Under the pieces are notes generated by a model. That model was not told the DNA's origin. It searched no databases and saw nothing but the letters and a program-made list of their open reading frames with translations. A stretch of 30,977 nucleotides of DNA from Symsagittifera roscoffensis. Its lineage: Eukaryota; Xenacoelomorpha; Acoela; Convolutidae. Positions 9,906 through 18,921 of the stretch are shown piece by piece (the first letter of the stretch is position 1; every line of letters starts with the position of its first letter). The DNA is taken from positions 1 through 30,977 of the forward strand of contig NW_026971522.1 of the NCBI RefSeq assembly GCF_963678635.1, read 5' to 3'. Made by a program: the position numbers and the translations under genes.

Positions 9906-11500
9906 TAGGCGAAAGTGTGCTGCTAGCTGAAGTTTGTCATACAGGTCTTTTCAGGTGTCCTGAGTGCGTATTTTTGTCGACGTAGCTCTAGAATTTTTAG
10001 ATTTTCTGGTTTCTACGGATCCGCCGGTGCATTCAATCCTCCAAATAAAACTGTGAAACTCATTTTGTCTTAAAAAATTCCATTTATGCTTACAAACTAT
10101 TATGCGATGTCCTTTACATTAAAGCTTTTTTTCAAGCCCGCATCAAGTGCTACCAAGAACGGTTCTTACTGAACGGTTCTGTTAACCTGAAATTTATTAC
10201 AATCGTTACTAAGACAAACAACTAACTTTTTTTCTGATTAACAAAATTTTTTCGATATTTGTGCTTGAAAAAATTATCTATGAAATCGGCTTATAGACAA
10301 AAGTACTGGACTAGCATTTCGGATCGTTTTTTTTTCTCGAACCCTCTGATCAAAAATCGCCCAAAACATTTGTGAAAAAAAGGTAAAACTAACAAAACCT
10401 TTCGAAAAGTAACCAGAATTTTGCGCTGTGAGATAAAACCAACCTCATGTTAAGTGGTCTGCCAGTACTTAAAATGCAAATTAAGGGAATTTTTATATCA
10501 TCCAAATTCGTTCGCTTGTTTTGTAGGAATTTAACCAACTTACCTGACCCCCACTCACTAATTCGCTCCAAGTTCATTATAGCCGTTTACGCCCGTCTGA
10601 TTTTGACTTTTTGAGTGATAACAAAAATAATTGGTCCGATACGGCGATATTAGGTAGGTTAGCTTGAACCTTTTTATCCTCGGTTTCCATCCGTGTGTAG
10701 TTGGAGCTACTTAATTTGTGTAGTAGGACCAACCGTGTGTAGTAGGACCAACCGACCTACTTAATTTTCATCACAATTAGTACTTAACCGTAGTAATAAC
10801 ATAGGTCCCTTAAGTTTGTGGTATTCATTCTGGAGGCTAGTTCGTTAGATCATACGCTTCGCAAACTTACGCAAACTTCCGAGAATTTTTTCTAAAATTT
10901 GAAATATAACGCTATGTATTCTCAGAAAAAAAAACAGCATAAACTTCATCACTATTTGTTTCTCCGCAAGGACCATGTTATTTGGCGCGGCACCAATAAT
11001 CAATCAATAAGTAGACAACGCAGCAAAGTTAATCGCATACGAATAGTGATTAACTTGTTAGTTTGTTATAAAGGTGTAAGACAAACATTTGTGCGATTAT
11101 GTATTGCAGACGAGAGGGAATTAGGGATTTAAAGAAAGTTATGTTTCAACAGGTATTCTCTTCCTGAACATCGTGAAAGACTTTATGTCTTAGCGTAAGG
11201 CTAAGTGCAGGTATTCTTTGAGCAGTACAATGAGCTTCAAGAGCCTACTTCCCATGAGTTTAAGACTACTAATTCTATTTCGTTATTGCGCAAGCCTTAA
11301 CATCCTTAGAAGACGCAAGAAACGGAAATGCTTACGTCTTAAAAGTCGAAAACTATCAGAAAGGGGCTTAAGGCAGAAGCCTTGAGGCGTCAAGTAACCC
11401 CACTTTTTAATTCAAGTCGATTGTCTCATTTTTTTTTATTGTTTCTTATTTAATGAGCATCTATAGAATAAATCATTTAATGAAAATATGGACAAAAATT
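9906..11500 (+). pseudogene. Expected gag region of the BEL/Pao relic, largely unrecognisable
   Basis: This lies between the left terminal repeat and the protease relic, where gag should be. I cannot recognise a capsid. Near 11150-11330 the plus strand carries scattered residues (ERLYVL, KCRYSL, YCASLN) in changing frames that would fit degenerate gag zinc knuckles by position, but the Cys/His pattern is not intact. At 10718-10753 a 19-bp unit (GTGTAGTAGGACCAACCGT) is duplicated in tandem. The rest is AT-rich with no supported ORF. Confidence 0.35.
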
Positions 11501-11689
11501 TCTAAATAAATATGTGGCAATGGCAATTATGATTCCGAGGAAGGTACTAGGACTAAAAAAACTCCCGAAGCCAGAGTGTGATAATACATCGGGCCTGGCT
11601 TCATGGAGCCGCTGTTGTGAGTGGACCTGTATATAATCTCTTTGGACCTATTTGATCCAACTTTGTTTGAATAACTCAAACTTTCCTTT

Positions 11690-12121
11690 CGAGTGATAGA
11701 GCAACGACACACTCTCGTTAAACATCTGAGCTTAGCAGAGGAGCCTGTTAGTTTGACTTTTAGAGGTTCAAATTTTACCGCAGTTGCTGAGACTCAGAGG
11801 GTCTAGCTTACTGTTTCCTCCAAGCCGAACAAAAGTTATTGCGTTTTCACTTTTTTTGGGTACGTTAAAGACAATTTTCGCATTGGTTCCGACACTATCA
11901 ATATTGCTGGTTTGCAGAAAAAATATCATAAATTAGCACCTTTTAAAGCCACTCAATATACCTTTGAGGACATAGAAATTCTTATAGGACAAGACTACTA
12001 CCACGTCGTAAGATCCATTGAATTTAACTTAGGTGAGAAGAATAACTCAACGATTGGTTGGCTCAACGATTGGTTCTTAAGTGGTCAATTGCTGCCGTCT
12101 ATTGGCTCTACTTCTTTGTGA
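11690..12121 (+). pseudogene. BEL/Pao aspartic-protease region (DUF1758-like), decayed
   Basis: The plus strand reads HLSLAEEPVSLTFRGSNFTA (about 11720-11780), then, after a frame break, SDTINIAGLQKKYHKLAP and EDIEILIGQDYYHVVRSIEF (about 11960-12020). The LIGQDYY...R.IEF pattern is typical of the DUF1758 protease domain at the start of BEL/Pao pol. Protease cleaves the gag-pol polyprotein in live elements. Here at least one stop and one shift separate the parts. The next open stretch (…WFLSGQLLPS) corresponds to the W-x-LSGPL block that normally closes the domain. Confidence 0.8.
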
Positions 12122-12239
12122 TTTAAGTGTGTTCTTGAAAAGTCCTGGTAGACGTTAAAACCCAATGTGACTTTCAAACGAGTCGTTGCCCATTCCGCTG
12201 CTGATAAACCATCCTGAATTCTGAAATCGGTTACGATGG

Positions 12240-13135
12240 CGGAAAGTAAATCGTGCCTGTGCTTTGGATTGATAGTAACGTCAGACTACCAAAAAAATTT
12301 TATTCTGCATCCACTCAGCTTATAATATTGCAGCGAGGGCTACGCAAGCGCCATAACCTTCGCGAAAAATACGCAGACACAATTAGAGAGGAAATAAGGA
12401 AAAGCTATGTTGTTTCTGTCTAACCGCATGATCCACGAAAATGATTCGATCCCGAGTGATACCTTTTGGGCCTGCACATCGTAAACGCAAACAAACCGGG
12501 CAAAATGCGCCAAATTCTACATGAGGCTTCCAAATTTCACAGACATTTCTAAATAATTCTTTATTATTGGTTTTTGACCGGCTCAAAAATTAAAATTTGT
12601 GTTTTTGGAATTCCATCTATAGAAGTACGTTGTCTCCGCGGATAGATAATAATATTTTCCTCCAAGAAGGAGTTTTCGCCTACGGACAAATTCGCTCCGT
12701 TCATTGTGGCGGGAAGATACAGCTTCCAACTTGGTAGTTCAGCAACTGAAAAACAGCATATGAAATAATTTTCACATCAGGTGAGGGTTCATCAGTCGCT
12801 AATGAGAACTGTTACCACGATGGTTATTTGGTTTCGTTCCAAGACGTTACCGAAGCAATCAAGATTTGTTGTGACTTGGCTCTGTTACTTAAGGTGGGGG
12901 GTTTAATTGACTACATTTTCATCAATACCGATGAAACTACTTTAGCAATGAACCCCGAGGCTTATGCAATATCTTCTATACCCGTCGCACTTTAGCAATG
13001 AATACCAATATTCACGAAATACTTTCTTCACCAGTCGCACCCGTCTTATATCTTAAGTGGGGCCACGTTGAAGACACATTGGTTGTCAGCAGTGGTGTAG
13101 ATAGTCCTCTTGATAGATAAATTTTCAACGAAAAG
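12240..13135 (+). pseudogene. BEL/Pao reverse transcriptase, decayed
   Basis: Collinear relics of the BEL reverse transcriptase occur in shifting frames: LREKYADTIREEIRKSYVV (about 12358-12413), IVNANKPGKMRQILHEASKF (about 12479-12537), and DGYLVSFQDVTEAIKICCDL followed by LLLKVGGF (12819-12905). The last, KWGHVEDTLVVSSGVDSPL (about 13060-13110), lies in the connecting region. The catalytic YxDD box reads Tyr-His-Asp-Gly at 12813-12824, so the second catalytic aspartate is lost. Many stops and frame shifts make translation impossible. The enzyme would copy the element RNA into DNA in cytoplasmic particles. Identification is firm from the order and spacing of blocks. Confidence 0.85.
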
Positions 13136-14345
13136 TCTTGAGAGTCATCTCATCTGTTTTTGGTCATGTTGGGTTAGTAGCAGTTAGAGTATGTTTTTGC
13201 TTGAGGCGGTTAAGGCCTGTCTTTTGCTTGAAGTTATTTGGAAAAGTAGTGACCAAACTTGTTATGACGAACTCCCGGAAGAAATTAGAACTGAATTTCT
13301 TGAGTAGCTTTCGGTCTCCCTATCTTAGGGCGACTGACAATGTTTTGCTTTTTTGCTATTACTTCATAGTACTTTTTGATCATTTGAGCTTTACATGCTT
13401 GGCGATAGCTCGCATGAAGTTTTCAGCTAGTTTTTTTTGTGCGCGATTCTTGAGTTCGTACAAAAAACTCAATAAACTTCATCTTTCGTGAAGCTCGTGT
13501 CGTGGCGCTGAAACAACTATCTATACCTAAGCTAGACCTTCAAGCTGCTCCGCTCGCTCCACAACAAAAAGAAAAAAAAACACTGGAAGCGCTTACCGTT
13601 AAGGTAGCTTATGTCTACATTTGAACTGATAATACTACGGTTTTGAAGTGGCCAAACTGCAATGACAAGTTACCCTTATCTGTCTGTCGCTAATCGTGTC
13701 TTAGAAATCATCGATCGACCATCATTGTTCTGAGCGGCAAGAATCCCGCTGATACCAAAAATGGGGTTTTCCTTGGAGTCCCTTAAGTCTAGCAGTTGGG
13801 CAATTGGTCCGAGCATTCTTAGATCTACTGATTGGCCATTCAAACTCAATCAATGTGTGATGAAAAAAAAACTCGTTTAAAAGGCCTATTGTGTTGTCGA
13901 TTAATCCTTGGAGACAAAGTTTTACTTTCTCACCGATCTCACTTTCATCAAAAATCACGAACACGGGTTCAACTGAGAAAAGCTTAAAAACTGTAAGAGG
14001 TTTGAAAGGGTCGCCGCGTTCATGTTGAGGATGCTGCCTTCACAAATAAATTTGCGGTACGGATTTACGGATCACCGCTCCCTCTGTGCTTGAAATTGCA
14101 GAAAATAAACTAATTAACCTTGCTCAGATAGAATCCTTTCCCGTTGAGGTGAAAACACTCACTAGTGGCAAATCTATAAAAATCAGTAGTGAGATTTTAG
14201 CATACTCAATCCAAGTTTTGGTCCCGCTCGTATTATTCCCTCCAGTTTTTCGCTCAGTGAATACCGAGTTTGATACTAAGTTCCCAATATCACTCGACGC
14301 CCTTCAATAACCATAGTTCGCTGGTTGACCCGAAGCCTCCACGAT
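13136..14345 (+). pseudogene. BEL/Pao RNase H and connection region, decayed
   Basis: RVISSVFGHVGLVA (13138-13180) corresponds to the conserved S-SVFDPLGL-AP block. ELPEEIRTEFLE (about 13269-13305) lies in a different frame. A GDSSHEVF block (near 13400) marks the start of the RNase H fold, with the expected first catalytic aspartate. VANRVLEIIDRPSL (about 13682-13727) and the minus-frame-shadowed SLESLKSSSWAIGP region (about 13770-13810) continue the usual BEL/Pao order. Stops and frame changes are frequent. The long plus-strand frame 13138-13491 only partly tracks the true frame. Confidence 0.72.
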
Positions 14346-15365
14346 AAGCGTTTTCATCAAGACTTAGGTTAAATGCACTCCATTTTAAACATGAAATATG
14401 CAGTACTTGGGTTGCTTCGACTAGTTCGGTCTTTCAAAAATCATAGTGTAACATGCCGTAAGCGCAAAGCTTGTACCATTCAGCCAATTATGCCTGATTT
14501 ACCTGCCGAACGCTTCTGATATAAGCAACCACCCTTTCAATGTAGCGGCGTGGAGTACTTTGGACCGATTTACGTTCCGGTTCGCAGAAGAAACGAGATA
14601 ATTTTTTTTTTCACTTGCCTCGCCACAAGGGCTGTAAACCTTGAGATTGCGCCATCTCTAGACACTTTTTCTTGTTTGATGGGCATTGAACATTTCATTG
14701 CGCTTATTTGTACACCAAGCAAGATTTGGTCCGATAGTGGAAAATGAATAAATTGCCGGCATCATGAACTGGAGTGGTACCGCTCCGACACTTTTTGCAC
14801 ACAAAGGTTTGGTTTGGAAGTTTAAACCACCAGGCGCAACCGGGAGCGTCAAGATACTTGGTAGCGTCTCGTCCAACGTACAGCGCGGAATCTATGGCAT
14901 ACTAGGCACTAGGCGAGTTACCGAAGAGGTGCTAGGAACAACACTCTGCTTAACTGCTTAGGTTTTGAATTCGAGGCCAATAACTCCCGTTAATAACGTT
15001 TCACGTGAGTTAGAAGCGTTAAACCCAAAGATTTTTTTGCTTGTGCGACATGCCACAAGCTTTTTTCCAAATTCACCTCGGAAGACTTCAACCACAAGTA
15101 CAGGTACGCCCAAGCGCACTCGTACGATAAAGCTATTAGGTCTTGTTGACTTCGTGAATATGTTCCCTTTTTGAAAAAACGTGTCGAGTGGCACACACAG
15201 TCTAATTTCACTCTTATGACAGTAATCTTGTATGGGTGGTTTAACCTGATAGTCCAAGTACGTAAAACCCTCTGGTCTTAAGCGTTTAGGTTAACTATGG
15301 ACAGGACCGTTGCGTACAACCCTTCCTTGTAAAGTTATCAACGTACAAACTAACTCGGAAAAAGA
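14346..15365 (+). pseudogene. BEL/Pao integrase, decayed
   Basis: TCRKRKACTIQPIMPDLP (about 14451-14505) represents the zinc-binding end with its Cys residues. GVEYFGPIYVPVRRRNE and FTCLATRAVNLEIAPSLDT follow (14547-14670), then TPSKIWSDSG (about 14712-14745). The first catalytic aspartate of the GVDYFGP motif is Glu here (codon 14553-14555); the second, in WSD, is kept. GTAPTLFAHKGLVWKF (about 14773-14820) and ILGTRRVTEEVLGTTLCL (about 14905-14955) continue in frame. RPITPVNNVSRELEALNP and a run matching the FLLGR-HAT block end it. Pol fades out near 15360, just before a purine-rich GGAAAAAGACATAG and the right terminal repeat, exactly where a polypurine tract would lie. Confidence 0.87.
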
Positions 15366-15370
15366 CATAG

Positions 15371-15800
15371 TGGAGTACGATCCTAGAAAATTATTGGCCG
15401 AGCGGTCTAAGCCATAGTATCAAAACTAAGTAGACAAGTCCTGCGTAGGTTGGAGTCCTCCACATACTCATGTTTTAACAAACTAAAAAGGGGGTTCTCA
15501 AACTATTTGACCTTTTATAGCTGTTTTTGGTTTTACTTCGGTTCAGTCTTGAAATAGACTGATTGCAAAAAAAAGCAATTTGTCTCAAGTCGTTTTGGCT
15601 AGCTTGCGCTATATTATACCAATTTCAGGGCAGCTTATTTGTTGTTTAGAATGTTATACTTGAACGAAAATATAGTGAACAATGGATTTTCCGAGAGTTT
15701 GTTTGACAATGAAAACTTTATATAATTTAAGCATTTGAACCTTCATGTTTACCTATTAATGGAGATCAGGCGCAGATTATCCATGAAGCCACCGTGAGGG
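15371..15800 (+). mobile_element. Right terminal repeat (candidate 3' LTR) of the BEL/Pao relic
   Basis: It starts TGGAGTACGATCC immediately after the decayed integrase and aligns with 8303-8736 and probably beyond. Its position, orientation and TG start fit a 3' LTR. Shared blocks are listed under the left copy. The right boundary is uncertain because the last strong match is CATTTGAACCTT near 15740, with weaker similarity to about 15800. The distance between the two repeats gives an element of about 6.8 kb after subtracting the nested hAT-like insertion, which is normal for BEL/Pao. Confidence 0.62.
15388..15468 (+). promoter_or_regulatory. tRNA-Leu-like module in the right repeat
   Basis: TGGCCGAGCGGTCTAAGCC (from 15395) is nearly identical to the D-arm/A-box of leucine tRNAs. 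GGTTGGAGTCC (15448-15458) is a B box, and GTAGG/CCTCC around it can form most of a T-stem. An anticodon-loop-like ATCAAAA (CAA, Leu) and a GACAAGTC variable-arm-like stretch lie between. The acceptor stem does not pair, so it is tRNA-derived or tRNA-like sequence and not a tRNA gene. Confidence 0.6.
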
Positions 15801-16369
15801 TAAAAGAATAGTGATTAAATGATGTCTCAAAAATAACTCAATGTAATTTCTCCAAGGAAAACAAATAGAAAATTGTCTACAAACAATTAAAAACAAAACT
15901 TTGGGAGAAAAAATTTGAAAAAACTGTTAAAAAGTTAAAAAAAACTTTGAAAAAAGTAGTTTAGTTCTTTTCCAAAATATTTTAAAAGATATTGCTGAAA
16001 GTCAAAAATCCCCTCAAATTAACTGCAAAGTTCTTTCAACAAGTCGATTTTTTCATCTTTTTGTAAAACCCGGATAAGTTATGGGAGCATCCTTGAAACA
16101 CAAATCTTTTCAGCCATGAAGCCCTTTAAAGACAATACCATCCCAATAACAACACCACAACAACTTTCGTCGAAAAACGGAACTGCAAAGTTGATCGTGT
16201 ATCAGTGCCAAGTGAAGAAAAAAATTTTATATTGAGAAAAAATCTTCCTAAACTTGCTGATTTTTGTCAAACTTTTATCCCTCACACGCTCGGCAAAACA
16301 CAAAGATATGTCTTCAGCGTCCCATACTTGTCTTAGTAGGACAGCATTGCTGCACGCATTGGAGTTCCA
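15801..16369. other. Intron sequence, nothing recognised
   Basis: A/T-rich tract with long A runs (15890-15960). No ORF longer than noise and no structural repeats. Confidence 0.45.
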
Positions 16370-16565
16370 TAATTAAAATTCGATTATAATTATGTTTCAC
16401 TGTCAGTGTCCACAAAAGTGAAGAAAAAAATGGTTATAAGCAATTAAAAATGGATTATAATATGAATATTTTTCGAGGAAAAAAATCCATTCTTAATCCA
16501 TTACAATCAATTTTTCTTTCGTTTGAAGACACTGACAATAGAACTCAGTTATAATCGATTTTTCT
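16370..16565. repeat. ATTATAAT-word cluster, third locus
   Basis: AATTCGATTATAATTATG, GGTTATAAGCAATTAAAAATGGATTATAATATG, AATCCATTACAATCAATTTTT and GTTATAATCGATTTTT occur within 200 bp. An internal CACTGTCAGTGTC and its complement-like GACACTGACA (16396-16410 and 16528-16538) are inverted relative to each other. That suggests the cluster is itself a roughly palindromic element. Confidence 0.5.
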
Positions 16566-16924
16566 CACCCAAAGTTTTTTCTATGTTTCAAACTAAAGTT
16601 GGTTATTTTTGATTATTTAAAAAATTTGATAATTTTGTTTCTTTTTGAAGGCCAGGTGGGAATGGAGGGAATGGTTCAAGTGTGGGGGCAACGAGGCAAA
16701 CGTTGGAATGGGAGTTGTAAGAGAGCAAAGGGCAAAAAGTTGGGGGGGGGCAGAGGTCACCGAAATCTTTTTGCAATTTGAGTTTAGGTTTAGAAAAAGA
16801 GTAGGACGAACACTCACTTTGCAAAAATTTTGCGGTACTCATTTGTTAAATGCAGAAATTCTTGCAAAAATTAGCAAGACGCGAAACGAAAATGAAGTGG
16901 AAAAAATCTAATTTAACATGGTTC
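16566..16924. other. G-rich unique stretch, no gene supported
   Basis: Between 16650 and 16770 the plus strand becomes G-rich (GGTGGGAATGGAGGG, then a run of nine G near 16742). Overlapping open frames on both strands are due to this composition and carry no motif or splice context. Confidence 0.4.
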
Positions 16925-17097
16925 TTTACTTCTTTTATAATCCATTATAATGTATTTCAAATGAATTATAGTGCATTATGTTTTTGCCAGAAAGTTGGAT
17001 TTAAATCCATTTTTAGTCCAATTTTGTTGTCTAAGCCTAACATGGGAATCGATTATATTGACAATGTTTTAGACCACAAAAATCCATTATAATCATT
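16925..17097. repeat. ATTATAAT-word cluster, fourth locus
   Basis: TATAATCCATTATAATG, GAATTATAGTGCATTATG, TTTTTGCCAGAAAGTTGG and ATCCATTATAATCATT. The TTTTTGCCAGAAA block also ends the cluster at 4770-4925, linking the two as family members. Confidence 0.5.
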
Positions 17098-17287
17098 TTT
17101 TTTTTCGCTTTTCTTAGATGCGGGTGGGTTCAACACGAGTTGAAAAAGAGTTTATTAGAACATAAACTTCACCCATTACGGACAATTTAGCTTCAAAAAG
17201 GTAAAAAAGAAAACAACACAGATGTTGGTCTTGTGGTAGGAAGTGGCTTCAGCTAGAAAAGTTTACGCGTTTTTCTATTCTACTTAC
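17098..17287. other. 5' end of the 12.7-kb intron (minus strand)
   Basis: The donor GTAAGTAG at 17280-17287 on the minus strand is a near-perfect match to the 5' splice-site consensus. Nothing else was recognised up to the repeat cluster. Confidence 0.55.
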
Positions 17288-17399
17288 TCGTAAGCTAGTC
17301 TGAGATTGCGAACAGATTGGGGGTCGAACTGGACCAGTGATAACTGAGACAGAAGGGAGTCCATCTTTTCCATACTCTCAACACGACCATTGCTCAGCT
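17288..17399 (-). CDS. Host gene, internal exon (112 nt), unknown helical protein
   Basis: On the minus strand the acceptor is GGTGTTTCAG and the donor is TTACGA|GTAAGT. Joined to the previous exon it completes a Glu codon and reads LSNGRVESMEKMDSLLSQLS followed by a segment ending NLRLAY, leaving two bases (GA) of a Glu codon. The first base of the exon at 4514-4613 completes that codon. The phase match across 12.7 kb of transposon-filled intron is the strongest evidence that these exons belong together. The sequence is Ser/Leu-rich and helical in character. No enzyme motif is visible. Confidence 0.78.
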
Positions 17400-17622
17400 C
17401 TGAAACACCAAAAAAGTGTTATTTGATCATGTATTTTGGTACAATTCCTGCAATCATGACATCTACATATACGTAATGTCTCCCCTCAGTATACTGTATG
17501 CAGGCGCCGTTAAGTATTTTGTGAATGTCAAAAAATTGGGAGGTTTGATTTTTCCAAATACAGGGTCAATTATTATGTGAATGTGTACAACTTACGAGAC
17601 ACTTATTTCAATTATGAGCAAC
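17400..17622 (-). other. Short intron (223 bp) of the host gene
   Basis: The donor is CTCAG|GTTGCT, with a weak extended consensus but forced by an in-frame TAA four codons further on. The acceptor is GTTTCAG. The intron is otherwise AT-rich. Confidence 0.6.
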
Positions 17623-17764
17623 CTGAGCAGTTTTGTTGAGCGTGGAGGACAGAGGAGAAAATGTGGTGCAGTCTGTTCACCTCCCTCTCACACAGGTCGT
17701 TGTACCTGTTCACCACTGACTCACACTTGCCCACTGTGCGTCCAATGGCCTCATCATACAACTC
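17623..17764 (-). CDS. Host gene, internal exon (142 nt), first exon visible in the window
   Basis: On the minus strand, after the acceptor GTTATGAGTAG, the exon reads ELYDEAIGRTVGKCESVVNR, then YNDLCEREVNRLHHIFSSVL, and ends NCS plus one base. It starts in phase 0 and ends in phase 1. Together with 17288-17399, 4514-4613 and 1830-1931 it encodes 151 residues with no internal stop. The charged, Leu/Val-spaced sequence with two cysteines suggests helices, loosely like the coiled coil that follows B-boxes in RBCC/TRIM proteins, but I cannot assign it. The upstream exons, including the start codon, are not identified and may lie beyond the window. Confidence 0.75.
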
Positions 17765-18109
17765 CTACTCATAACACACACAGAACATCTTCTACAGTTG
17801 TTATAGCTAGGTCTGTGTGTCTGCAGCTAAAACGACTCTGAGATCGGTTGAGAGAGGAGGACCCCTCTGCGGAGGCTACTTATCTCCGCCATTTAGCTGG
17901 CGTGCAATCCAGAGACAAGGAGTTGAAAACGGATCCCTAAGATCCAATGCTCATCTCCCTCCCAGTTCTTCTTTTATTCAAGTGCCATATTGTGTAAATT
18001 TGTGTATTTTCTCAAAACAACTTTTACCTGGCACGAACAAAAATAGATTGAGATCATGAAAAAGTATACAGATTATTTGAGATCGATTTGAGTTTTAAAA
18101 GAGTACGCT
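17765..18109 (+). other. GC-richer patch with an exon-like plus-strand frame
   Basis: Plus strand 17842-17937 reads DRLREEDPSAEATYLRHLAG, then VQSRDKELKTDP and TAA. Composition and codon use look coding and all three minus-strand frames are closed. However, a stop lies directly before it and the only upstream AG candidates have poor polypyrimidine tracts. It could be the last exon of a plus-strand gene or a fragment of an unrecognised transposon. The rest of the interval is unremarkable. Confidence 0.25.
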
Positions 18110-18260
18110 GATTAAAATTTAAAAAATCAGATCGATTTACAATGATTTAAAATCTACATTTAAAAATATGATCCCATTCGATTTGGATTGATCTTAAATC
18201 TGACCAAAAAATTGCTCCAAATCGATTTTAAATTGATTTAAATCGATTTTTTAGCTTGAT
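18110..18260. repeat. AAATCGATTT-word cluster
   Basis: Repeated, self-complementary words (CAGATCGATTTACAATGATTT, CCAAATCGATTTTAAATTGA, TTTAAATCGATTTTTT) are packed into 150 bp. They resemble the ATCGATTATAAT clusters in construction but use a distinct word. Confidence 0.5.
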
Positions 18261-18377
18261 TTTTTTCTTCAAATTTTCTAATGACGTGAAAAAATTTGAA
18301 ACATTTTGTTACGTGTCGTTACAAATACCACAATTGACTAAATTGCCTGCACAACGTACCAAATGGCCTAAATTGCC

Positions 18378-18640
18378 TTGAAAACATCAATGAGGACCGG
18401 TTTTAGAAGTTTTGACCAAAAAATTGCGCTTTTTCGGAGCGCGCTCCCATTAAAAGTAGTATATAAGGGCGCCAAAGGCGCCTTAAGAAAAACTATTCGA
18501 CCCCCTCACCACCTAAAGGGCAGAAAAATCATGCGCCGTGGGGTCAAGCAAGGGCCCTTTTGGTTGGTGAGGGGGTCGAATACCTGAGGGAGCTGGCATC
18601 CCCCCGCCAAAAAATTGAAACCCCCTGGGATGGATCAACC
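18378..18640. mobile_element. Fragment related to the hAT-like element at 8745-9406, inverted
   Basis: The stretch TTTTGACCAAAAAATTGCGC, followed by a match through GGAGCGCGCTCCC (18411-18449), is the reverse complement of 8999-9040 (GGGAGCGCGATCCGAAAAAA onward). Flanking TATATAAG and the TTCGACCCCCT blocks correspond to 8949-8990. No CAGGGG termini are visible, so it is truncated. An inverted repeat at 18494-18582 is part of it. Confidence 0.6.
18494..18582. repeat. Inverted repeat with TTCGACCCCCTCACCA arms
   Basis: TATTCGACCCCCTCACCA (from 18494) and its complement TGGTGAGGGGGTCGAATA (ending 18582) flank a roughly 50-base centre. CTAAAGGGC and GCCCTTTTGG extend the pairing imperfectly. 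The RNA or single strand could form a stable hairpin. Confidence 0.75.
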
Positions 18641-18743
18641 ATAAAATTTTCTTCTTCTCCCTCTATGTGCTCTACCCTGAACGCCCGGGTCGAGATCCCG
18701 CTCAAAAACCGCTCAAGATATGAGCGGTTTGAGCGGCTTTTCA

Positions 18744-18814
18744 GCAAGATTTGAGCAGTTTGAGCGGTTTGGGCGTTTTTTTTGGAAAAACCGCTCAAAA
18801 CGCTCAAATCTTGC
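18744..18814. repeat. 71-bp imperfect palindrome of GAGCGGTTT words
   Basis: GCAAGATTTGAGCAGTTTGA and its partner ending CAAATCTTGC mirror each other without gaps around a T-rich centre near 18779. GAGCGG at 18762-18767 pairs exactly with CCGCTC at 18791-18796. Confidence 0.75.
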
Positions 18815-18921
18815 TTAAAAAACCGCTCAAAAACCGCTCATTTCTTGCGGTGATTTTTGAACGGTTTCTCAATAAAGAAAACCGATTAAAACCAACAAAA
18901 AGGCCTGGAAAGTAATGTGAC

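Noticed and set aside
9307-9985. Overlapping long ORFs on both strands, including a 155-codon minus-strand frame
   Set aside because: They arise from an 18-base tandem repeat (a multiple of three) and the terminus of the hAT-like element; composition is periodic and no start or domain is convincing.
15388-15468. A functional tRNA-Leu gene
   Set aside because: The acceptor stem does not pair, the anticodon stem is imperfect, and a diverged relative sits in the other terminal repeat, so it is derived or tRNA-like sequence.
16599-16911. Overlapping plus and minus open frames in the G-rich stretch
   Set aside because: They reflect local G/C skew; no motif, splice context or homologous repeat supports coding.
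17581-17841. Plus-strand ORF with Cys/His/Thr-rich sequence resembling a zinc-finger
   Set aside because: It is antisense to the minus-strand exon at 17623-17764; the Cys/His pattern is irregular.
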